64,000 nucleotides of DNA from an uncultured Pelagibacteraceae bacterium (GCA_902546375.1 CACCJO010000003.1:1-64000); one strand, 5' to 3'; counted from the stretch's first letter, positions 41,269 to 52,109 are shown. Numbers and translations are program-made. The notes: generated from the sequence alone by a model not told the origin.

Positions 41269-42552
41269 TTATTTTCTCCTAATTCGTTTTTTCACAGATT
41301 GAGCGTGTGCAGCCAACCCTTCATAATTTGCAAGAGTTATAACTGATGGTCCAAGCTTTTCAATACCCTTTTTTGATAAGTTTATATATGAAATTCTTTT
41401 GTAAAATTCATTAACACTTATACCACTTGAAAATTTAGCAGAACCATTAGTTGGTAATATATGGTTTGAACCAGCATTATAATCAGTCATTGCCATCACA
41501 GCATATTTTCCCAAACAAATAGAACCAGCATTTTTAATTCTTGATATAAAAGATTTGTAATTTTTTACATTTAATTCTAAATGCTCAGGAGCGATTTTAT
41601 TCACAATATCAATTATTTGTTTATCTGAGTTTACTTGAATTAAAATTCCGTTATTTAATAAACTTTTTCTTGCGATAGCTGTTCTTGGAATTTTTTTTAA
41701 TTGTTTAGAAATTTCTTCCTTAGTTTGAATTATTAAGTCTTTACTTTTAGAAATTAAAATACATTGAGCAAGTTCATCATGTTCTGCTTGACCAATAAGA
41801 TCGCTAGCTATCCAGCCTGGATTTGAAAATCTATCACCAACAACGGTTACTTCTGATGGTCCAGCTATCATTCCCTCAACACCAACATCCCCAAAAACTT
41901 CCTTTTTAGCAGCTGCTACATACTTATTACCAGGACCCACAATCTTATTCACTCTATTAATTTTTTTTGTTCCATAAGCAACTGCTGCAATCGCTGATGG
42001 ACCACCAATAGAATATATTTCTTTAATTTTACATTTTTTTGCTGCATATAGTACTGCAGCATTTTGTTTTCCTTTATATCCTGGATTAATCATAATTATT
42101 CTTTTTACTCCCGCAACTATCGCGGGGATTGCGTTCATTAAAACGCTTGAAGGATAAGAAGCTGATGATCCTGGCACGTAAATTGCAACAGATTCGATTG
42201 GTAGATATTTGTATTCTAATTTATTTTTTAATTTATCTATGTAAGAAATATTTTTAAATTTTTGTAATGAGTGAAACTTGTAAATTCTTGAATAAGCTAG
42301 ATCGATAGCATTTTTTACTTTAGGATCTAGAGATTTAATAGATTGTTTAATTTGACTAAGACTAGGTTTAATTACTCTATTCTGGTTAAATTTCTTCTCA
42401 TACTTTAACAATGCCTTGTCACCATTCTTTTTTACATTATTAATTATTTTTATAACAGAGACAGAGCTCGTTTGAACTTTAGTTTTTCTTCTTAATAATA
42501 AATTATCTAAATTTTTATTAAAATTTCTTAATTTACTATTTAATATTTTCAT
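41269..42552 (-). CDS. hisD: Histidinol dehydrogenase
   Basis: YVPGSSASYPSSVLMNAIPA, GPSEVTVVGD, AEHDELAQ. Confidence 0.96.
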   Translation of the reverse strand: MKILNSKLRNFNKNLDNLLLRRKTKVQTSSVSVIKIINNVKKNGDKALLKYEKKFNQNRVIKPSLSQIKQSIKSLDPKVKNAIDLAYSRIYKFHSLQKFKNISYIDKLKNKLEYKYLPIESVAIYVPGSSASYPSSVLMNAIPAIVAGVKRIIMINPGYKGKQNAAVLYAAKKCKIKEIYSIGGPSAIAAVAYGTKKINRVNKIVGPGNKYVAAAKKEVFGDVGVEGMIAGPSEVTVVGDRFSNPGWIASDLIGQAEHDELAQCILISKSKDLIIQTKEEISKQLKKIPRTAIARKSLLNNGILIQVNSDKQIIDIVNKIAPEHLELNVKNYKSFISRIKNAGSICLGKYAVMAMTDYNAGSNHILPTNGSAKFSSGISVNEFYKRISYINLSKKGIEKLGPSVITLANYEGLAAHAQSVKKRIRRK

Positions 42553-42554
42553 AT

Positions 42555-42947
42555 TTATTTAATCTCATTTTGGTCCTCTAACCTTACTTCAATCGTTTCT
42601 GTAGTCAAAACAATGTGACTATTATTATCAAAAATTAAATTTATTTCATAATCATCTTTATTTTTCAAATAATCGATGCCAATTAAGTTTAATATTTCTT
42701 CTTTATTTCCTTGATCGATATTTTTAGATTTAACCTTATCTACAAAATCAAATCTGCAAATACTGTTTATTTTCTTATTGATTTGATCAGACTCAATTTT
42801 AGTTCTTTCAATTGATAATAGAAAAACTTTGCTTGATGCTAAGTACTTAATATTATCAACTTTTGTTTTTGAGCCTGAAACACATGCTGAGATCATTTGC
42901 AATCCCTCTTGATCATTTGCAATAATTTTAGCTAGGTATTTGCTCAC
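42555..42947 (-). CDS. DUF2948-like protein
   Basis: Small ORF between murA and hisD, the usual position of DUF2948 in alphaproteobacteria. Confidence 0.65.
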   Translation of the reverse strand: MSKYLAKIIANDQEGLQMISACVSGSKTKVDNIKYLASSKVFLLSIERTKIESDQINKKINSICRFDFVDKVKSKNIDQGNKEEILNLIGIDYLKNKDDYEINLIFDNNSHIVLTTETIEVRLEDQNEIK

Positions 42948-44206
42948 TGTTTTAATCTTTTTATTTTAACTCCAATTTTTTTTAATTTATGTTCAATATT
43001 TTCATAACCACGGTCTAAATGATAAATCCTATTAATTATTGACTTACCTTTAGAAACCATCGCTGCTAATACCAATGAAACCGATGCTCTTAAATCGCTA
43101 GACATTAATTCAGCACCTATAAATTTAGTATTTCCGTTAATGTAAGCTTTATTATTCTTTACATCTATTTTTGCGCCGAGTCTGCGCAGTTCTGCTACAT
43201 GCATGAATCTATTTTCAAATATATTTTCAGTGATAGAACTTTTTCCACTTGCTTTACACATCAAAACCATAAGTTGTGACTGTAGATCAGTTGCCACACC
43301 TGGATATTCTTTAGTTTTAATATTTTTAATGGATCTAATTTTTTCTGGACCTTTTATAAAAATTTTTTCTTTATGCGCTTTTATTTTTGCCCCAAACCTT
43401 TTTAGTAATTCTAATTCTGTTTTAATAATTTTTGCATCAAAATTCGATATCTTCAAATTTCCTTTTGCCAATGTTGCTGCCACACAAAAAGTACCAGCCT
43501 CTATCCTGTCAGCCATGACTGAGTATTCTGTTGGATTTAAAGTTTTTACTCCATTAATTTTGCATGTTCTTCCAATCCAGGAAATCTTTGCTCCTGCTGA
43601 ATTTAAAAACTTTGTTAAATCTTTTATTTCAGGTTCAATTGCACAATTTTTTAAAATAGTCTTACCTTTTGCTAAACAAGCTGCAATTATAGAATTTTCT
43701 GTAGCTCCTACAGATAGTCTAGGAAACTTTATAGTTGTTCCTTTTAATTTACCATTGGATTTAGCTAAAATATAGCCATCTTTTAAAAGATAGTTCATCC
43801 CAAGTTTTTTCAAAGAATCTAAATGATAATTTATTGGTCTTGCTCCGATCAAACATCCACCAGGTAAAGAAATTTTAGATTTATAATATCTGGCAATTAA
43901 AGGACCTAGAACCAAAATTGAACCTCTCATTGTTTTAACAAGAGAATAACTTGCAAATGTTTTTAGATTTTTTTTATTGTGTACTCTGGCGACTCTTTTG
44001 TCTTTGGATAAAATAATTTTCGAACCTAAAGATCTTAACAAATTTATCATGGTATTAATATCCTTTACCCTTGGTAAATTTTTTAACACAACTGGCTGAT
44101 TGAATAATAAAGTCGCCGCTAAAATTGGAAGTGAGGAATTTTTGGATCCTGAAATTTTAACTTCTCCCCTTATCCTACTTGGGCCTTCAATAGAAAACTT
44201 ATCCAT
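42944..44206 (-). CDS. murA: UDP-N-acetylglucosamine 1-carboxyvinyltransferase
   Basis: GEVKISGSKNSSLPILAATLL, YPGVATDLQSQLMVL. Confidence 0.95.
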   Translation of the reverse strand: MDKFSIEGPSRIRGEVKISGSKNSSLPILAATLLFNQPVVLKNLPRVKDINTMINLLRSLGSKIILSKDKRVARVHNKKNLKTFASYSLVKTMRGSILVLGPLIARYYKSKISLPGGCLIGARPINYHLDSLKKLGMNYLLKDGYILAKSNGKLKGTTIKFPRLSVGATENSIIAACLAKGKTILKNCAIEPEIKDLTKFLNSAGAKISWIGRTCKINGVKTLNPTEYSVMADRIEAGTFCVAATLAKGNLKISNFDAKIIKTELELLKRFGAKIKAHKEKIFIKGPEKIRSIKNIKTKEYPGVATDLQSQLMVLMCKASGKSSITENIFENRFMHVAELRRLGAKIDVKNNKAYINGNTKFIGAELMSSDLRASVSLVLAAMVSKGKSIINRIYHLDRGYENIEHKLKKIGVKIKRLKQ

Positions 44207-44209
44207 AAA

Positions 44210-44770
44210 TTATTTCTTAATTTTCGCTAACTGAATTGTAGTTTGCCCCTGATATTTGCCATTCTTAGACTTATAAGTTGTCTCTGGTTGGGTATCTGAT
44301 TTAAAAAATAAGAATTGAGCTATACCCTCATTAGAATATATTTTTGCCGGATTAGGTGTAGTATTACTTAATTCTATAACTATATTTCCCTCAAATTCAT
44401 TTTCTATTGGTGTCACATTGCAAATAATACCTGTTCGAGCATAAGTACTTTTTCCAACACAAATACATAAAACATCTTTTGGTATTCTAAAATACTCAAC
44501 TGTTTTAGCCAAAACAAAAGAATTTGGTGGAATTATACAATGAGGTCCTTTCCTCTCAATAAAATTATCTTCAGAAAAATTTTTAGGGTCTACTAAAGAA
44601 CTGTTTACATTAGTAAATATTCTGTACTCATCTGAGATCCTTACATCATAACCCATACTACTAAGGCCATAAGATATTTTTCCCTCAGAAACTTGATGAT
44701 CTAAAAATGGTTCGATCATATTATGTTCCTCACACATTTTTTTTATCCAAGAATCAGGCTGGATAGACAT
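44210..44770 (-). CDS. dcd: dCTP deaminase
   Basis: [35 protein letters not shown]. Confidence 0.95.
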   Translation of the reverse strand: MSIQPDSWIKKMCEEHNMIEPFLDHQVSEGKISYGLSSMGYDVRISDEYRIFTNVNSSLVDPKNFSEDNFIERKGPHCIIPPNSFVLAKTVEYFRIPKDVLCICVGKSTYARTGIICNVTPIENEFEGNIVIELSNTTPNPAKIYSNEGIAQFLFFKSDTQPETTYKSKNGKYQGQTTIQLAKIKK

Positions 44771-44784
44771 TATCTATTTTTCTT

Positions 44785-44871
44785 TTTATTTTTTTTTTGA
44801 AAAAGTTTTCTTTTTTTTAAATTTTTTCTAAGGGCGGAACTCAATCGCTCATTCTTATTTTTTGTATTCAT
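44785..44871 (-). CDS. Small basic protein, 28 aa
   Basis: MNTKNKNERLSSALRKNLKKKKTFSKKK; overlaps the start region of the upstream 66-aa gene by 4 nt. Confidence 0.5.
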
Positions 44872-45068
44872 TCTTTATCTGGATTAGTTAAAAAATCTAG
44901 AGTAATTGGTTTTGATGCATCTAGGACCTTATCTTTATCACTCTCTTTTTTAATACCCTCTTTAGCCAAACGTTTTGCTTTTCTTTCAGCAAGCTTTTTC
45001 TCTCTTTTGGCTTGCTTTTCCATAAGTTTAGCACTTTTTGTAGATTTATAATCGTAATGAATACCCAT
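44868..45068 (-). CDS. Small highly charged conserved-looking protein, 66 aa
   Basis: Complete ORF in operon-like arrangement upstream of the 28-aa ORF and dcd. Confidence 0.65.
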   Translation of the reverse strand: MGIHYDYKSTKSAKLMEKQAKREKKLAERKAKRLAKEGIKKESDKDKVLDASKPITLDFLTNPDKE

Positions 45069-45169
45069 AAAATTCCTCTATGTTATATAAATCAAATTGG
45101 CCAAAAAATTAAGGCAATAATTTGAAATAATTACAATATAATCAATTAAAAATTGATTTTAATTAGTCT

Positions 45170-45243
45170 GCCCTGATAGTTAAGTGGTATAACGTATCCA
45201 TGGTAAGGATAAATCCTAAGTTCGATTCTTAGTCAGGGCACCA
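45170..45243 (+). tRNA. tRNA-Thr(GGU)
   Basis: GCCCTGA TA GTTA AGTGGTA TAAC G TATCC ATGGTAA GGATA ... CTAAG TTCGATT CTTAG TCAGGGC A CCA. Confidence 0.95.
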
Positions 45244-45254
45244 TTAAAATAAAA

Positions 45255-46493
45255 ATGAACAATACAATTAATTCTATTAAATATTTCAAATTATATATTT
45301 CAATATTGTTTATTTTTAGTATTTTTTACTTATACGGAAAATATAATGTTGGAAACGACTCTACAGTTTCTGAATGGTTGATAAATTATGAAGGCGGATT
45401 CACAAAAAGGGGCTTAATCGGTCAAATTGCTATAATCATAAGTGAATTATTTAATTTCAGTTTACGACAATCAATCTTTTATTTTCAAATTTTTTCTATT
45501 GGTGTTTATTATTTATTATTAATAAATTTTTTCAAATCTGTTAAGTTTAATAAGATAATCTTACTAAGTATTTTTACTCCAATATTTCTTTTGTATCCTG
45601 TTGCGGAAATTGAGGTCTTGGGAAGAAAAGAAATTATTATCTTCTCTTTTTACTTAGTTTATCTAACACTTCAAAATTTTAAACAAAAAAATTTTTTTAG
45701 AATATTTTTCCTGCCTTTATTGATGCTGATATGGGAACCGGTGATCTTTTTTTTTATTTTTTGGTTAATAGTAGATTACATAGAGGGCATTTTTGACAAA
45801 GATTTTAAATCAATAATTAAATATCTATTCACTTTTGTGCCAGCTGTCTTAATAGGTGTTTACATTGCTCTCAATCCTATGTCTGAAGCTGATCATAAAA
45901 ACATGGCTATTTTTTTAAAACAAAATTTTAATGAAAATTGTTATATGTCTTGCGCATTATTATTGAGCAAATCCTCTATATATGATCAATTTCAAGCAAA
46001 CTTTAATCTCTTTAATTTTGAAATATTTTTAAGATACTTTTTAATTATTTTAATTGGTTTTGGACCACTATTTTTACTAATTAAATTTTCAGAATTTAGA
46101 AGATTAAATAATAAAATTTTCTTTTTTTCAGTTGTGCCACCGATATTTATCTTATTCATGATGATGTCTGATTGGGGCAGGATAGTAAATATATTCTATA
46201 CTTTTTCTGTTATTTCATTTTTGAATCTTCATAAAAAAAAACTTGTATTTGTTAATAATAAAATTTTGGAAAACTTTTTTATAAAAGTTTTAAAAAAAAA
46301 ATATATATATACATTTTTTTTTATAGTATTCTGTTTCGGATGGAATCCAAAAACTAGTCTGACAGGAGATATTGGAACAAACCCTTTGTGGAAGATACCG
46401 TATAACGCAAGTAAAAGAATTATAGGGTTTGATAGCTTTAGATTATTTCAAGAGAGTACTATTATTAAATGGCATAAAAAATATGTAGAATAA
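45255..46493 (+). CDS. Polytopic membrane protein of unknown function
   Basis: 412-aa ORF with many hydrophobic segments; no family recognised. Confidence 0.75.
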   Translation: MNNTINSIKYFKLYISILFIFSIFYLYGKYNVGNDSTVSEWLINYEGGFTKRGLIGQIAIIISELFNFSLRQSIFYFQIFSIGVYYLLLINFFKSVKFNKIILLSIFTPIFLLYPVAEIEVLGRKEIIIFSFYLVYLTLQNFKQKNFFRIFFLPLLMLIWEPVIFFFIFWLIVDYIEGIFDKDFKSIIKYLFTFVPAVLIGVYIALNPMSEADHKNMAIFLKQNFNENCYMSCALLLSKSSIYDQFQANFNLFNFEIFLRYFLIILIGFGPLFLLIKFSEFRRLNNKIFFFSVVPPIFILFMMMSDWGRIVNIFYTFSVISFLNLHKKKLVFVNNKILENFFIKVLKKKYIYTFFFIVFCFGWNPKTSLTGDIGTNPLWKIPYNASKRIIGFDSFRLFQESTIIKWHKKYVE

Positions 46494-46494
46494 A

Positions 46495-47217
46495 TCAATT
46501 TTTATAAAATATTTTTCTACCAACAATGCTTAATACCACCAAAATAAAAAATCCAATCAAAGGTATATAAATTTCAGAGGATAATATTAGCTCAAGAAAC
46601 CCCGGCGCTTCTAGATTTTTGTCAATTAATTTTTCTATACCACTTCCAATCGATACAGCTAAAAATATTTGTGGAATAATACCAATTAAAGTTGCAAAGA
46701 AAAAATTTACAGCTCTTACATTAAAAATTGTCGGCAATAGACAACTAATTTGCCAAGGAATACCTCCTATAAAACGATAAACTAAAAGATAAATAAATTC
46801 TGATTTTTTGAATTTTGTTTCTAGATTTTGATATTTGTTTAAAAATTTCTCTCTAATCAAATCTTTAAGAAAATAATTTCCAAAAATATATAAAAAAGTA
46901 GCACCTATACTTAAACCCAAAACTACAATAAGAGTGCCAATCCATTTACCTAAAATAAAACCACCCATCAAAGCAACTGGAGAGCCAAATCCTAAGAAGG
47001 GGAATACCCATAATATTGTTAATAATAAAAAAACTAACGATACTAGAAATAAATTTGAGTTTTTAAGCTCAACAAAATAGGATCTGTTATTTTTTATAAA
47101 TTCATAAGATGTTATTTCTTGAAGGCTAAATTTTGAAAAAAATAATAATAAAAATATTATCAATAATGCTAAGTAAGATAGTCCTATAAATATTTTAATT
47201 TTTTTAGTTTTTTCCAT
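46495..47217 (-). CDS. TVP38/TMEM64 family (VTT domain) membrane protein
   Basis: FPFLGFGSPVALMGGFILGKWIGT, YRFIGGIPWQISCLLPTIFNV. Confidence 0.82.
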   Translation of the reverse strand: MEKTKKIKIFIGLSYLALLIIFLLLFFSKFSLQEITSYEFIKNNRSYFVELKNSNLFLVSLVFLLLTILWVFPFLGFGSPVALMGGFILGKWIGTLIVVLGLSIGATFLYIFGNYFLKDLIREKFLNKYQNLETKFKKSEFIYLLVYRFIGGIPWQISCLLPTIFNVRAVNFFFATLIGIIPQIFLAVSIGSGIEKLIDKNLEAPGFLELILSSEIYIPLIGFFILVVLSIVGRKIFYKN

Positions 47218-47309
47218 GATTAGCTACAGTATTTATAAAATCTTCTATTTGCTATTTATATATTTAATTATTATAAAGATCGAAATTTTTAATAAACTTA
47301 ATTCACTTT

Positions 47310-47450
47310 ATGAAAAGAACTTATCAACCTTCTAAAATCAAAAGAGCAAGAAAACACGGTTTTAGATCAAAAATGAAAACTAAGGGTGGCAAGAAACTTT
47401 TAGCTAGACGAAGGGCAAGAGGCAGAAAATCGCTAACTGTGTCTGGTTAA
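47310..47450 (+). CDS. rpmH: 50S ribosomal protein L34 (not in ORF track)
   Basis: [46 protein letters not shown]. Confidence 0.98.
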   Translation: MKRTYQPSKIKRARKHGFRSKMKTKGGKKLLARRRARGRKSLTVSG

Positions 47451-47453
47451 TCA

Positions 47454-47798
47454 ATGAAAAGCAAAATACTTGCTCTTTCAAAAAACGAAGAATTTAAAAA
47501 GTTACTTCAACAAAAAAAGGTGTCAAATAGATATGTCACAATTTATTTTGGCTATCTGAATAATAAAAACAAAAACAGATTTAATATTTCATTTGTGACA
47601 AAGAAAAAAATTGGAAATGCCGTAAAGAGAAATAAAATAAAAAGACGGCTTAGAAATATAATGAATGATGCATTTAAAAAAATATCGATAAATTTGCGTT
47701 ATTCATATCTTGTTATTGCCAAGCCAACTATGCTAAATAATGAATTTAAAATAATAAAAGAAACCTTGTTTCAAGAATTTATTAAAATAAACAAATGA
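47454..47798 (+). CDS. rnpA: Ribonuclease P protein component
   Basis: [23 protein letters not shown], follows rpmH. Confidence 0.95.
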   Translation: MKSKILALSKNEEFKKLLQQKKVSNRYVTIYFGYLNNKNKNRFNISFVTKKKIGNAVKRNKIKRRLRNIMNDAFKKISINLRYSYLVIAKPTMLNNEFKIIKETLFQEFIKINK

Positions 47799-48034
47799 AT
47801 ATTTTTACAAAGTTATTGATCAAATTTATTAAAACCTACAAATATATAATTAGTCCTTTGATTGGTCCCTCATGCAGATATTTACCAACTTGTTCTGAAT
47901 ATAGTATTGAGGCTCTCAAAACTTACGGTTTTATAAAAGGTTTTTCACTAAGTTTAAAAAGAATTATGTCATGTCATCCATGGGGAAATAGCGGATTTGA
48001 TCCAGTTAAAAAAAAGATAAAAGCAAAAAAATAA
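47795..48034 (+). CDS. yidD: Membrane protein insertion efficiency factor YidD
   Basis: [20 protein letters not shown]...[12 protein letters not shown]. Confidence 0.96.
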   Translation: MNIFTKLLIKFIKTYKYIISPLIGPSCRYLPTCSEYSIEALKTYGFIKGFSLSLKRIMSCHPWGNSGFDPVKKKIKAKK

Positions 48035-49713
48035 TGGACTCTAAAAATACAATAGCAGCTATTGCATTATCCTCAGCGGTAATAGTTTTATATTCATTAT
48101 TTTTTATTCCTGAAAAATCATCAAAAGATCAAAATCTTGTAGAAAAAGAAAAAATAGAACAAAACACTGATACACCAATGTTAGAACAAAAAGAAACTTT
48201 TGTTGAGATTTCAAGGAAAGATGCTTTAACTGAAAGCGAAAGAGTTGAATTCGAAAATCCTAATGTAATTGGTTCGATATCTTTAAAGGGTGCAGCTATA
48301 GACGATCTAACTTTTAAAAATTATAATGTTGAACTTGAAGGTGATGAAAAAATAATACTATTAGGACCTAGAAATATTAAAGAAGGTTATTTAATTGAAA
48401 GTGGATTTGTAACCTCTGACAAAAATATAGATATTCCTACATCTGAGACTATCTGGTCTATTAAAGGAAATAAAAAATTAACTGAAAATTCTCCAATTAA
48501 ATTATCTTGGACTAATGATCAAGGAATTACCTTTGAAAAAGAAATTTCTTTAGATGATAAATATTTATTTTCTATCAAGCAAAGAGTTATTAACAAAACA
48601 AATGGAAAATATGACTTTTATTCTTATGGTCAAATTATAAGAAATGAGATCCCAGACATAATAGACTTTTTAATTCTTCATGAGGGATTAATTGCAACTT
48701 TAGATGATGAATTAATTGAGGAAGATTATGACGATATTCAAGAGAAAAAGTTTACAAAAACTGCTCAAAAAGGTTGGCTGGGTATAAGTGATAAATATTG
48801 GATTACTTCACTAATACCTCCACAAAATAAAGAGTTTAAAACAACATTTGATTATAAAGATAAATTTAGAGCGAATTTTATTGCAACTGAACCGCTTGAA
48901 TTGGGTCCAAATAATTCTATTGAAGAAAATTTACAAATAATAGTTGCTGCCAAAAGAGTGGATGTCATTGATGGATATGCAAAAAGTTTAGCTATCGATA
49001 AATTTGATCTAGTTATTGATTGGGGTTTCTTATATTTCATAACAAAACCCTTGTTTTTTGGTATTGATTATTTTTTCAAACTACTTGGTAACTATGGATT
49101 AGCTATCATAGCTATAACAATTTGTATTCGTCTTGTTTTTTTTCCTTTGGCAAATTTTTCTTTTAGAAGCATGGCAAAAATGAAAGCCCTCACTCCAGAA
49201 ATGGTAAGATTAAAGGAGCTTCATAAAAATGATAAAATGAAATTACAACAAGAAATGATGGCACTTTATAAAAAAGAAAAAGTCAACCCAATGTCTGGAT
49301 GTCTTCCAATTCTCGTTCAAATACCAGTATTTTTTGCTTTGTATAAAGTTTTATTCGTTACTATAGAAATGAGACATATGCCTTTTTATGGATGGATACA
49401 TGACTTAAGTGAGCGTGATCCAACAAGTATATTCAATTTATTTGGGCTGCTACCTTATGATGTGCCATCATTTTTAATGATTGGCGCTTGGCCCGTTGCA
49501 ATGGGAGTTTCCATGTGGGTACAACAGAAATTAAATCCTGCTCCCACTGATCCAATGCAAGCTAAAATATTTATGTTCTTTCCACTCTTTTTGACCGTAA
49601 TATTAGCGCCCTTTCCAAGTGGCTTAGTAATTTATTGGACTGTGAATAATATTTTAACTATGGCTCAACAAGTGTTCATTATGAAAAGGACTACAGTTAA
49701 AACTGTCACTTAA
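48034..49713 (+). CDS. yidC: Membrane protein insertase YidC
   Basis: 60KD_IMP domain: MKALTPEMVRLKELHKNDKMKLQQEMMALYKKEKVNPMSGCLPILVQIPVFFALYKVL. Confidence 0.97.
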   Translation: MDSKNTIAAIALSSAVIVLYSLFFIPEKSSKDQNLVEKEKIEQNTDTPMLEQKETFVEISRKDALTESERVEFENPNVIGSISLKGAAIDDLTFKNYNVELEGDEKIILLGPRNIKEGYLIESGFVTSDKNIDIPTSETIWSIKGNKKLTENSPIKLSWTNDQGITFEKEISLDDKYLFSIKQRVINKTNGKYDFYSYGQIIRNEIPDIIDFLILHEGLIATLDDELIEEDYDDIQEKKFTKTAQKGWLGISDKYWITSLIPPQNKEFKTTFDYKDKFRANFIATEPLELGPNNSIEENLQIIVAAKRVDVIDGYAKSLAIDKFDLVIDWGFLYFITKPLFFGIDYFFKLLGNYGLAIIAITICIRLVFFPLANFSFRSMAKMKALTPEMVRLKELHKNDKMKLQQEMMALYKKEKVNPMSGCLPILVQIPVFFALYKVLFVTIEMRHMPFYGWIHDLSERDPTSIFNLFGLLPYDVPSFLMIGAWPVAMGVSMWVQQKLNPAPTDPMQAKIFMFFPLFLTVILAPFPSGLVIYWTVNNILTMAQQVFIMKRTTVKTVT

Positions 49714-49740
49714 AAAATTAATTATTACACAATAAAGAAA

Positions 49741-50589
49741 ATGGATTTAAAAAAAATACTTCCAGAAAATGGACCACCAATTGACGAAGTGTCTAAATAC
49801 ATAGAAAAATATAAAAATGACCTCATTGTAATAAAATACGGAGGAAATGTTTTTATAGATAGAAATATCTTTGATAATTTTATAACAGATATAAATATAC
49901 TCAGTAAGTTAGATATTTCATTTGTAGTCGTTCATGGAGGAGGTCCAAGAATTAAAAGAGAATTAGACAAATCAAATATTCAATCAAAATTTATTAGAGG
50001 TTTAAGAGTAACAGATAAAAAGATGATAAACATTGTTGAGTCAGTGTTGATTGATTTTAATAACGATATTGTCGATTCTTTAAAAAGATTTGGTACTCAT
50101 GCAACCTCAATTCACACGAAAAAAAACAACATAATTGAAGTGACACCAGAAGCAAAAGAGCTGGGTTTTGTAGGAATACCTAAGAAAATTAATAATGATC
50201 TTATAAAAAAAATTCTTAATAAAAAACAAGTTCCAATAATTTCACCATTAGGTTTGGGAAATGATAATCATCCATATAATATTAATGGTGATACAGCTGC
50301 TGGTGCTATCGCAAAGTCATTAAAATCCAGAAGATTACTATTAATGACTAATGTTGAGGGAGTTTTAGATAAAGACAAAAAACTAATTAATGAAATTACT
50401 TCAACAGAAGTTTTAAAAATGGTTGAAAATAATATTATTACAGAGGGAATGATACCTAAAATAAATACTTGTTTAGATGCAGTTAAAAATGGGGTTACAG
50501 CAGTCGGAATAATTGATGGAAGAAAGCAACACTCTATATTGTTTGAAATTTTTTCTGACAAGGGTTCTGGGACTTTAATAAGAAAATGA
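49741..50589 (+). CDS. argB: Acetylglutamate kinase
   Basis: VIKYGGNVF, VVHGGGPRI, ITEGMIPKI. Confidence 0.95.
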   Translation: MDLKKILPENGPPIDEVSKYIEKYKNDLIVIKYGGNVFIDRNIFDNFITDINILSKLDISFVVVHGGGPRIKRELDKSNIQSKFIRGLRVTDKKMINIVESVLIDFNNDIVDSLKRFGTHATSIHTKKNNIIEVTPEAKELGFVGIPKKINNDLIKKILNKKQVPIISPLGLGNDNHPYNINGDTAAGAIAKSLKSRRLLLMTNVEGVLDKDKKLINEITSTEVLKMVENNIITEGMIPKINTCLDAVKNGVTAVGIIDGRKQHSILFEIFSDKGSGTLIRK

Positions 50590-51278
50590 AAAATTTTAAA
50601 GAAATGAAATATCTTCTGTTAGATCTTGATGGGGTTTGCTACGGAAAACACAACAATTATTCCCTTGAAAAAGTATTTGGTCAAGTTTCCAAAAGAATGA
50701 CAATGTTTATATCTGAGAGACTAAAAATAAATATGGAGGAAGCAAAAAAATTACAGACAAATTATTTCTACAAATATAACACGAGCTTAAATGGTTTAAT
50801 GATACATCACGATATACCTCCTGAAGAATTCTTAAAATATGTTCACACAATAGATCTTTCATTTATGAAAGAGGACAAAATAATGAGGAATGAACTTGAA
50901 AAATTAGACATGGAAAAGTTTATTTTTACTAATGGGAGCGCCGAGCATGCTAAAAATATTTTAACTCATTTAGGTGTTTATGATCTTTTTGGAAGAGATA
51001 AAGTTTTTGATATTAAAGATGCTGGGTATGTGCCAAAACCTGAGGCTAAAACTTTTGATTTAATGGTTAAAAAATTTGGATTGAATCCAAAAGAAACCAT
51101 TTATATAGAAGATATCGCAAAAAACCTGAGTATTGGTTACAAGCGGGGCTGTGCAACTGTTTGGTTAATTAATGATGAACATTTTGGCAAGATAGATTCT
51201 GATAAAGATTATATTTCTCATAAAATTGAAAATCTGTCTTTATTTCTTAAGGAAATAAGGTTATTAAAAAGTCAATAA
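50586..51278 (+). CDS. HAD-family pyrimidine 5'-nucleotidase
   Basis: LLLDLDGVCY motif I, FTNGSAEHAKNIL; upstream of dapD. Confidence 0.87.
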   Translation: MKNFKEMKYLLLDLDGVCYGKHNNYSLEKVFGQVSKRMTMFISERLKINMEEAKKLQTNYFYKYNTSLNGLMIHHDIPPEEFLKYVHTIDLSFMKEDKIMRNELEKLDMEKFIFTNGSAEHAKNILTHLGVYDLFGRDKVFDIKDAGYVPKPEAKTFDLMVKKFGLNPKETIYIEDIAKNLSIGYKRGCATVWLINDEHFGKIDSDKDYISHKIENLSLFLKEIRLLKSQ

Positions 51279-51281
51279 ATT

Positions 51282-52109
51282 ATGTCTATAGAAAAAATTA
51301 TAAATGATGCTTGGGAAATTAAAGATCAAATTAACCAAAATTCAGACCAAAAAATTAAAGATGCAATCAATCAGGTTATTAGTGATTTGGACAGTGGAAA
51401 ATCAAGAGTTGCTGAAAAAATAAATGGTGAATGGGTTACACACCAGCATTTAAAGAAAGCAATTATGTTAAGCTTTAGAATTTATCCAATGGAAAACTTA
51501 AATGGTCCTTACAGTAGTTGGTATGATAAATCTCACTTGTTAAAAGGTAAAACTGCAGGTTGGTCAAAAGAAGATCATGAAAGAGCTGGGTTTAGAATGG
51601 TTCCTAATTCTCCAGTTAGAAAAGGATCATTTGTTGGAAAAAATGCTGTTTTGATGCCATGCTATGTAAATATCGGAGCTTATATCGATGAGGGAACGAT
51701 GATAGATACATTTGCAAGAGCAGGTAGCTGTTGTCAAATCGGAAAAAATTGTCATATATCAGCAGGATCAGGAGTTGGTGGAGTTTTAGAACCTGCACAA
51801 GCTTTACCCACGATAATCGAAAATAATGTTTTCCTTGGAGCTATGTCAGAGGTTGTTGAGGGGGTGATTGTTGGGGAAGGTTCAGTTTTAAGTATGGGCA
51901 TGTATATAGGTCAATCAACTAAAATAGTCGATCGAAAAACTGGTAATATCACTTATGGTAAAATTCCGCCGTACTCAGTTGTTGTCCCAGGTTCATTGCC
52001 AGACAAAAATAATTCTGCTGCACCGTCGTTGTACTGTGCTGTAATAATTAAGCAGGTTGATGAAAAAACAAGGTCAAAAACTTCTATAAACGACCTCTTA
52101 AGAGACTGA
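51282..52109 (+). CDS. dapD: Tetrahydrodipicolinate N-succinyltransferase
   Basis: Hexapeptide repeats, MPCYVNIGAYIDEGTMIDTFARAGSCCQIGKNCHISAGSGVGGVLEP. Confidence 0.96.
   Translation: MSIEKIINDAWEIKDQINQNSDQKIKDAINQVISDLDSGKSRVAEKINGEWVTHQHLKKAIMLSFRIYPMENLNGPYSSWYDKSHLLKGKTAGWSKEDHERAGFRMVPNSPVRKGSFVGKNAVLMPCYVNIGAYIDEGTMIDTFARAGSCCQIGKNCHISAGSGVGGVLEPAQALPTIIENNVFLGAMSEVVEGVIVGEGSVLSMGMYIGQSTKIVDRKTGNITYGKIPPYSVVVPGSLPDKNNSAAPSLYCAVIIKQVDEKTRSKTSINDLLRD

Noticed and set aside
43203-43775. 190-aa plus-strand ORF inside murA
   Set aside because: Antisense shadow of murA; no start context or recognisable domain.
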